Shown here: positions 1 to 4,950 of the stretch, one piece after another | Layout of the letters: each line of letters starts with the position of its first letter | Position numbering within the stretch: position 1 is the stretch's first letter | NCBI GenBank assembly: GCA_905182935.1 | Contig: CAJJDL010000102.1 | Coordinates: 1-7,537 of the forward strand | Source of the DNA: an uncultured Nitrospinaceae bacterium | Lineage (GTDB): Bacteria > Nitrospinota > Nitrospinia > Nitrospinales > VA-1 | Direction: 5' to 3' | Length of the DNA stretch: 7,537 nucleotides | The notes under the pieces: generated by a model | Database searches by the model: none | Told to the model about the DNA's origin: nothing | What the model saw: the letters and a program-made list of their open reading frames with translations, nothing else | Position numbers and translations under genes: made by a program

Positions 1-2
1 AA

Positions 3-485
3 CCTGCTTCTCTAGGCTTTACTCTACTTGAACTAACATTAGTAATGTTTTTTATGGCGCTTATAGCTGGACTAACCACTCCCTTTATCATGTCCACGCT
101 AGATCGCATGGAGATGCAGTCCGCTGCACGAAAAGTGGCATCTGCATTACGGTTTGCAAGAAGTGAAGCTATAACTATCAAAAAACCAGTTATTTTTTCT
201 GGGAATATAACACAAAACCATTACTGGATATCGGCTATCGAGGTAATTAAAAATCCGCGAATACGGTCTTTAAAAAATCCAATCCGTCTAGCGCAGTTTA
301 TGCCCACAGAAGAAAATGATCCCGTTAGTGAAGGTAAATTCACTATAACTTTCTTTCCGCAAGGCAATTCAAGTGGCGGAGAAATAAGTATCAATATTAA
401 AGAATCTAGAGAATCGGAAAATTATTATGTCATTAACATTGACCCTATTACAGGAAGAACAAAAATCAAAGAATCTCAGCGATAA
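3..485 (+). CDS. gspH: Minor pseudopilin GspH, 5'-truncated by the window edge
   Basis: GspH is a minor pseudopilin of the T2SS pseudopilus tip, anchored in the inner membrane before assembly. The open frame runs in from the window edge, so the true start is upstream. The first in-frame ATG (base 45) lies inside the membrane helix and is not the start. Bases 15-44 encode G|FTLLELTLV, a class III prepilin cleavage site with the conserved Glu at mature position 5, followed by a hydrophobic N-terminal helix. The next part (AARKVASALRFARSEAI) is the usual GspH/FimT amphipathic helix. The C-terminal beta region carries ITFFPQGNSSGG and INIDPITGRTKI, both typical of the GspH/FimT family. The mature protein is about 156 residues, normal for GspH. 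It is followed by gspI with a 59-base overlap. A type IV pilus FimT is the alternative, but the I-J-K-L-M-D neighbours settle it as T2SS. Confidence 0.93.
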   Translation, partial: PASLGFTLLELTLVMFFMALIAGLTTPFIMSTLDRMEMQSAARKVASALRFARSEAITIKKPVIFSGNITQNHYWISAIEVIKNPRIRSLKNPIRLAQFMPTEENDPVSEGKFTITFFPQGNSSGGEISINIKESRESENYYVINIDPITGRTKIKESQR

Positions 486-1026
486 CGGGTTCTCCCTACT
501 TGAGGTTATTGTAGCACTCGCTATTATGGCAATGGGGTTTGTCACGGTTTCACAGCTATTTTCAGGAAGTATTCGATCAATTGGACTTTCCGAACAATAT
601 CTCAAAGCAACTACATTGGCTCACTCAAAGTTAGGAGAACTAGAGATCAATAATTACAACAGTCCTGAATTCAAGGGAACTTTTATCAGCGAAAAAAATT
701 ACCACTGGGACCTTGAGATATCTCCATACAGCTCGGAATTAAATAGCACCAAAAATAACATTCAATTGTCTGAAGTAATTTTAAATGTTCATTGGAGAGA
801 TGCTAATCAAATTCGTAATATTAAACTAAATACCCTAAAGGTTAACGGTTCATCACATCCTGGGGAAAATTCTTTTCTGGCAAACGCTTTTCAAGGCAGA
901 AGCCTAAATTTCGGAACAGAAGAAGCCGAAGAAGCCTCTGAAGATTTTCAAAATATCTCTGGCCGAAAAACCAATCTAAAGAACTACATCTCTGGGGCTA
1001 GAACTTCACATCTCTCAGGAAGTTAA
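427..1026 (+). CDS. gspI: Minor pseudopilin GspI with a long C-terminal extension
   Basis: GspI is a minor pseudopilin that forms the pseudopilus tip with GspJ and GspK. From ATG 427 the leader is 21 residues and contains several Lys. It ends in NG|FSLLEVIVALAIMAMG, with the cleavable Gly at 21 and Glu at mature position 5. The following EQYLKATTLAHSKLGELE helix and the VHWRD strand fit GspI. The recognisable core ends near residue 139, as expected for a family of about 120-130 residues. Residues 140-199 are an extra tail with an acidic run (TEEAEEASED) and then Lys/Arg-, Ser- and Asn-containing sequence. ATG 427 is the only ATG upstream of the cleavage site and has a weak GGAA seven bases before it; TTG 439 is a possible alternative. 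The start region is read out of frame inside the 3' end of gspH. gspJ begins two bases after the stop. Confidence 0.93.
   Translation: MSLTLTLLQEEQKSKNLSDNGFSLLEVIVALAIMAMGFVTVSQLFSGSIRSIGLSEQYLKATTLAHSKLGELEINNYNSPEFKGTFISEKNYHWDLEISPYSSELNSTKNNIQLSEVILNVHWRDANQIRNIKLNTLKVNGSSHPGENSFLANAFQGRSLNFGTEEAEEASEDFQNISGRKTNLKNYISGARTSHLSGS
1017..1022 (+). promoter_or_regulatory. Ribosome binding site of gspJ (AGGAAG)
   Basis: AGGAAG lies six bases before ATG 1029 and overlaps the last codons of gspI. It is one of the two clear Shine-Dalgarno sequences in the window and fixes the gspJ start. Confidence 0.65.
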
Positions 1027-1028
1027 TA

Positions 1029-1874
1029 ATGTTTACTTTTCGTGAATCAAACAAAGGCTTCACTTTGCTCGAATTAGTTCTTTCGCTGAGTATTACAGGG
1101 TTTATTGTAGGAATCTCGCTTGGGGCAATAAGGCTAGGAACGACTGCTCAGGAAACTGGTCACTTAAAGACAGATACCTCCCAACGTATACGATTAATTC
1201 AAAATCAGCTTGGACAAAAAATAAAATCAAATTATCCCGTTTTTAAATTTCAAGAAAAAAACAACTCGCAAAAAAAGCCAGGACGGTTTCTTTCATTTGA
1301 TGGAGGAAATGATTACCTGCGATTTGTAACTTTTTCATCACCACTCACCATTCAAGGGGAACCTCCATGGATGCATGAAACAGCTTTCTATATCGGTAAG
1401 CATCCGCAGTCAGGGAAATCTGGAATCATAATGGCAGAGCGGTCAACCAAAAATAACAATAAACTTAGCTCTACTTTAAATAACTCAGATAATGAAAAAA
1501 TTTTTCTTCTAGCTGAAAATGTTGTTCATTTAAAGTTTCGCTACTATCAAATGAAAAAGATAAACCCAATAGAAAGTAGCCTCCAAGCCAAAAATCCTAA
1601 TGAATATCAAGGGCAATGGGTAACATCAGTTAACCAAAATAACCTCTTCAAAAAATCAAGAAACATTACAGAAGGTCAATCAAACTTCTTTAATAATGGC
1701 ATCCTACCAAAAATAAGCCTACCAAGAGCTATAGAAGTTTCAATAGGCATAAAAGAACCCAGCAGAGCAAGTCCCAACAGTCAATCAAAGATAATTTTAT
1801 CCTCTCCCAACATCATCCCTCTTTATTCTGGAATGAAATTTGCACTACCACTAAAAGACAATGAAAATATTTAA
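1029..1874 (+). CDS. gspJ: Minor pseudopilin GspJ
   Basis: GspJ is the minor pseudopilin that bridges GspI and GspK in the T2SS pseudopilus tip. A 10-residue leader with Arg5 and Lys9 ends in KG|FTLLELVLSLSITGF, a class III prepilin site with Glu at mature position 5. Family-typical downstream parts are LAENVVHLKFRYY (about residues 161-173), the GQWV Trp region (about 195-198) and LPRAIEVSIGI (231-241). At 281 residues it is longer than the roughly 200 usual for GspJ. The extra length sits in polar, Asn/Ser/Lys-rich stretches near residues 68-86, 141-157 and 175-220, which look like surface loops. The start has a good AGGAAG six bases upstream. The 3' end overlaps gspK by 14 bases. Confidence 0.92.
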   Translation: MFTFRESNKGFTLLELVLSLSITGFIVGISLGAIRLGTTAQETGHLKTDTSQRIRLIQNQLGQKIKSNYPVFKFQEKNNSQKKPGRFLSFDGGNDYLRFVTFSSPLTIQGEPPWMHETAFYIGKHPQSGKSGIIMAERSTKNNNKLSSTLNNSDNEKIFLLAENVVHLKFRYYQMKKINPIESSLQAKNPNEYQGQWVTSVNQNNLFKKSRNITEGQSNFFNNGILPKISLPRAIEVSIGIKEPSRASPNSQSKIILSSPNIIPLYSGMKFALPLKDNENI

Positions 1875-2841
1875 ACGACACAACAATCAAAGTGGGATTG
1901 CACTCATGGTAGTTTTGTGGGTATTAGTTCTTTTAATTGCCTTGGCTACAGAATTTGCCTATTCAATGAAAGGAGAGGTTAATGCCACAAAAAACTATAA
2001 AGAAGACATTGAGGCTTACCACATTGCCAAGGCAGGTATTAATCTAGCAATGGCTGAAATCCTTTACCCATCAAGCTTTCATGCGATACATAAAGACTAT
2101 GGGCTAGTTTCAGGAAAGCTAACACCAGGAGTTAAAAAAGATAACCCAGAAATCAATAAAAACCCGTATCGGATCCCACTAAGAACAAACATCCAATTCG
2201 GTCGTGGAACCATTACTTATACTTTAGAAGATGAAAATAAAAAAATCCCAATTAACAAAACAACACGAGACATATTGGTCAAAGTATTGACATTGACGGG
2301 TGTAGAAACTGGAGAAAACAAAGATATTATTGCAGATTCAATACTAGATTGGATTGATGCAGATAAAAACCATCGCTTAAACGGTGCTGAAAATGAATTT
2401 TATCAAGATTTAACCCCCCCTTACTTTCCAAAAAATGCACCCTTAGAAAACCTTGATGAGCTTATAAAAGTAAGAGGCATTAATAAAAAAATACTATATG
2501 GCACCGGTCAGCATCCAGGACTTAATCAATTCTATACTGCCTATAATATAGAAAAGGTAAACCCGAATACATCATCACTAGAATTACTTTCAACCATCTT
2601 CTCAATACCACAAGCGAAAATGATATTAAAAAAACGTGAAAAAATGGGGTTTTACGACAACACAAAATCTAATTACTTTAAAGTTACATCTACCGGAAAA
2701 TTAGAAGGTAGCGCAACTAATCATACAATAGTTGCTGTAATGCAAAGAATTCTTGAAAAAAATAGTCCTGTAATATTAACCCATTACTGGAACGATAATA
2801 GTTTTTTAAATGTTTACAATCAAAAACAAGAAACAAGCTAA
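1861..2841 (+). CDS. gspK: Pseudopilus tip protein GspK
   Basis: GspK is the large minor pseudopilin that caps the T2SS pseudopilus. The 12-residue leader (MKIFKRHNNQSG) precedes IALMVVLWVLVLLIALAT. Mature position 5 is Val rather than Glu, the family hallmark that places GspK at the tip, since it cannot pair with a subunit above it. EAYHIAKAGINLAMAEI (51-67) is the standard amphipathic helix. DWIDADKN (163-170) followed by GAENEFY (175-181) matches the conserved acidic region of the family, part of which binds calcium in solved GspK structures. KVNPNTSSLELLSTIF (232-247) is the helix-hairpin-helix-like (T2SSK, ComEA-like) motif. The length of 326 residues is normal. It overlaps gspJ by 14 bases, with no strong Shine-Dalgarno, so coupled translation is likely. 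The gspK stop and gspL start share one base. Confidence 0.95.
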   Translation: MKIFKRHNNQSGIALMVVLWVLVLLIALATEFAYSMKGEVNATKNYKEDIEAYHIAKAGINLAMAEILYPSSFHAIHKDYGLVSGKLTPGVKKDNPEINKNPYRIPLRTNIQFGRGTITYTLEDENKKIPINKTTRDILVKVLTLTGVETGENKDIIADSILDWIDADKNHRLNGAENEFYQDLTPPYFPKNAPLENLDELIKVRGINKKILYGTGQHPGLNQFYTAYNIEKVNPNTSSLELLSTIFSIPQAKMILKKREKMGFYDNTKSNYFKVTSTGKLEGSATNHTIVAVMQRILEKNSPVILTHYWNDNSFLNVYNQKQETS

Positions 2842-4322
2842 TGAAAAATTTTTACATCAAAACATCATTAGGAATAGATATTAAAGAAGACTCCGTTTGC
2901 CTAACCCTACTAGGAAAGACTTTTTTAAAAACAGAGATACTAGCTGCAAAACATATAAGCATACAATTACTAAGCAAAGAAAATGAGAAAGCAGAAGCTT
3001 ACTTTTTAAGCAAAGTAAATCTTTTCTTGATAAAACATAATGCATGGACAGGTAATTTAACTATAAGTATCCCACGCTCAAAACTAACACTTCAGTCTTT
3101 TGAACTACCCTCCCCTGATCGTGAATCTTTAGACTCAATGATGGAGTTTGAACTAGAGCGGCATTTCTCGTCAGATATAAAAAATTTTTATTACTCGAAT
3201 TATATAACAGCGAAAGAAGGTAACCAATATCACATAGTATGCGCAGCAATTAAAAAGGAAATCGTCCACTACTACTTAGATTTACTTGCAAAGCTCAATC
3301 TTAAGCCAGTAAATATTGACGTATCGACGTTTGCCAATATTAATTTATTATGGCCAAACATCCAAAACGAAAAAACACTTTCAATCCTATTGGATCTAAG
3401 TTTAAATTTCATCGACGTCTCCATTTTAAACAATAAAACCTTAGAGTTATCAAGAAACATTCCAATAAATAACGAGGAATATAAAACTTCATTTCTATCC
3501 TCTGGACAAGATAAAATAATCCTAGAAAAAACTTCAGATAAAATTGTTAAAAGTATCGTCGAGGAAATTGAAAACGCATTATCATCATGCAAAAACATTG
3601 ATGATTCCAAGCATGTAGAGTTTATTTATTTCTTAGGTGGTGGTTCATTAGCATCATACATAACTTCAAAACTAGAAGCAGTAACAGAGGTTCAAGTAAT
3701 CACAGTTCCGTTTACCGTGCCAATCAAATCAAAAATGGCAGATTCATCCTCAATGGATTATACGGCAACTTCCTTAGGACTTGCACTTAGGGAGACAAAA
3801 ACTAATTTTATAGAAATAAATCTACTTCCAGATAATTTAAAAAAACTACCTGCACAGGTAATAAATATAAAAAAAACTGCAACGCTGACTCTAATAACAA
3901 TCTTATTTATTGTCGGCTTCATGGTTAACCAAAGTATCCATAATAATAAAACCCTTGCAGCGCTAGACCAACAATTAGAGCAAATCAAGAAACAGATGGG
4001 GCCACTGGAAAAAATAGACCTCGAGTACGAATCGCTTCAGAAGTATATGGGTGCATTAAATATAATTGATAAAGCCAATCCAACAAAACTACCATTATTA
4101 GTAGAATTAAGTCGGATAATTCCAAAAGACACTTGGGTTAAAAAAATTAAACTCTCCCTTGGCACAGTAGAACTTATTGGAATTTCAAAAAATGCATCCA
4201 GGTTATTGCCAATCGTTGAGAATTCTAACCATTTTCGTGACACTAAATTTATTGGTACTATCACCACTCATACGACAGGTGAAAAATTTACCATAAATGC
4301 GACAGTAGGGGCTACTAAGTGA
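2841..4322 (+). CDS. gspL: Inner-membrane platform protein GspL (PilM-PilN-like fusion)
   Basis: GspL recruits the ATPase GspE through its cytoplasmic domain and contacts GspM and the pseudopilus through its periplasmic domain. Residues 1 to about 320 form an actin-fold, PilM-like cytoplasmic domain: SLGIDIKEDSV (9-19), MEFELERHFS (101-110), HIVCAAIKKEIVHYYLDLL (131-149), LLDLSLNFIDV (183-193), GGGS (266-269) and YTATSLGLALRE (307-318). The next segment contains INLLP (326-330), the signature that opens PilN. A single membrane helix follows at about 346-363, then a coiled-coil-prone stretch (368-403) and a PilN-like ferredoxin-fold domain with LLVELSRIIPKDTWV (419-433). The gene thus reads as the type IV pilus PilM and PilN joined in one chain, as proposed for GspL in general. 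It starts in a TAATG junction with gspK and overlaps gspM by four bases. Confidence 0.93.
   Translation: MKNFYIKTSLGIDIKEDSVCLTLLGKTFLKTEILAAKHISIQLLSKENEKAEAYFLSKVNLFLIKHNAWTGNLTISIPRSKLTLQSFELPSPDRESLDSMMEFELERHFSSDIKNFYYSNYITAKEGNQYHIVCAAIKKEIVHYYLDLLAKLNLKPVNIDVSTFANINLLWPNIQNEKTLSILLDLSLNFIDVSILNNKTLELSRNIPINNEEYKTSFLSSGQDKIILEKTSDKIVKSIVEEIENALSSCKNIDDSKHVEFIYFLGGGSLASYITSKLEAVTEVQVITVPFTVPIKSKMADSSSMDYTATSLGLALRETKTNFIEINLLPDNLKKLPAQVINIKKTATLTLITILFIVGFMVNQSIHNNKTLAALDQQLEQIKKQMGPLEKIDLEYESLQKYMGALNIIDKANPTKLPLLVELSRIIPKDTWVKKIKLSLGTVELIGISKNASRLLPIVENSNHFRDTKFIGTITTHTTGEKFTINATVGATK
3816..3830 (+). other. INLLP motif marking the PilM/PilN boundary in GspL
   Basis: These five codons encode I-N-L-L-P at GspL residues 326-330. 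In type IV pilus systems this motif is the cytoplasmic tail of PilN that docks in a groove of PilM. Here it lies in the same chain, just after the actin-like fold and about 15 residues before the membrane helix. Confidence 0.6.
4307..4311 (+). promoter_or_regulatory. Ribosome binding site of gspM (AGGGG)
   Basis: AGGGG lies within the end of gspL, seven bases before the GTG start of gspM. It supports a non-ATG start in a GTGA stop/start overlap. Confidence 0.6.
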
Positions 4323-4897
4323 GCTCAATTACATCTAGAGACAAAAAATCATTAGTAATTGGTGGAGCTTTTATCATGCTCTACCTTCTATTTATATTTA
4401 TAGCAAAACCAAAATACCATGAAATTTTATTAGTAAATCAAAAAATACAAAACAAAATAATTTTTATTCAAAAATATTATGAAGTTTTAAGTCAAAAGGA
4501 TTATTACAAGGCAAAAGGCGTAGAAAATAAATCGATAAATACCACTCTTAACCAACGTTTTTTGAGCAAAATAAAGCCATCCCTGGCTGCATCTGAGCAC
4601 CAAGGGTTATTAGAGCAATTGGCTAATAAAACAGGGGTAAACATTATACGGTTTAGAGTCGATAAGCCTAAATATACAGAAAAATTATTGACTATATCAA
4701 CTGAAGTGACAATACGTTCAAAACTCAGAAATTTAACCAACTTTATACACCTGCTAGAAAGCAATCAAAAATTCATGGTCATAGAGAAAATTTTATTACA
4801 AAGAATCAACAAAACCGACCTAGAAGAACTCCAGGCACAGTTGACCGTCAGTGGATTTATTAAAAAAATTGAAGAAGAAACACACAAAACGACATGA
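4319..4897 (+). CDS. gspM: Inner-membrane platform protein GspM (PilO-like)
   Basis: GspM is a bitopic inner-membrane protein that dimerises with GspL and helps tie the assembly platform to the pseudopilus. The start is GTG 4319, in a GTGA overlap with the gspL stop, with AGGGG upstream. A short cytoplasmic N-terminus with basic residues (RDKK) precedes one membrane helix at about residues 11-29. A helical, coiled-coil-prone region follows (about 35-60), then a periplasmic ferredoxin-like domain (about 92-184) with LLEQLANKTGVNI and LRNLTNFIHLLESN, as in GspM/PilO. The 192-residue length is normal. Sequence conservation in this family is low, so the call rests on topology, fold pattern and position between gspL and gspD. 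GspN is the less likely alternative. The 3' end overlaps gspD by four bases (ATGA). Confidence 0.88.
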   Translation: MSSITSRDKKSLVIGGAFIMLYLLFIFIAKPKYHEILLVNQKIQNKIIFIQKYYEVLSQKDYYKAKGVENKSINTTLNQRFLSKIKPSLAASEHQGLLEQLANKTGVNIIRFRVDKPKYTEKLLTISTEVTIRSKLRNLTNFIHLLESNQKFMVIEKILLQRINKTDLEELQAQLTVSGFIKKIEEETHKTT

Positions 4898-4950
4898 AAA
4901 AAATCCTCTCATCTATTTTAATATTAAGCATACTTTTTTCTTCAGGTTGT
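4894..4950 (+). other. Probable lipoprotein signal peptide of GspD
   Basis: Residues 1-19 have Lys2-Lys3, a hydrophobic core (ILSSILILSILF) and SSGC, with Cys19 as the candidate lipidated residue. The -3 residue is Ser rather than the preferred Leu, so the lipobox is acceptable but not ideal. The residue after Cys is Leu, not Asp, which by the E. coli rule favours outer-membrane sorting. Lipidated secretins are known, for example HxcQ of Pseudomonas aeruginosa. Confidence 0.7.

Noticed and set aside
45..485. ATG at 45 as the start of gspH
   Set aside because: The frame is open upstream to the window edge and encodes the prepilin cleavage site and mature N-terminus before base 45, so this Met lies in the membrane helix.
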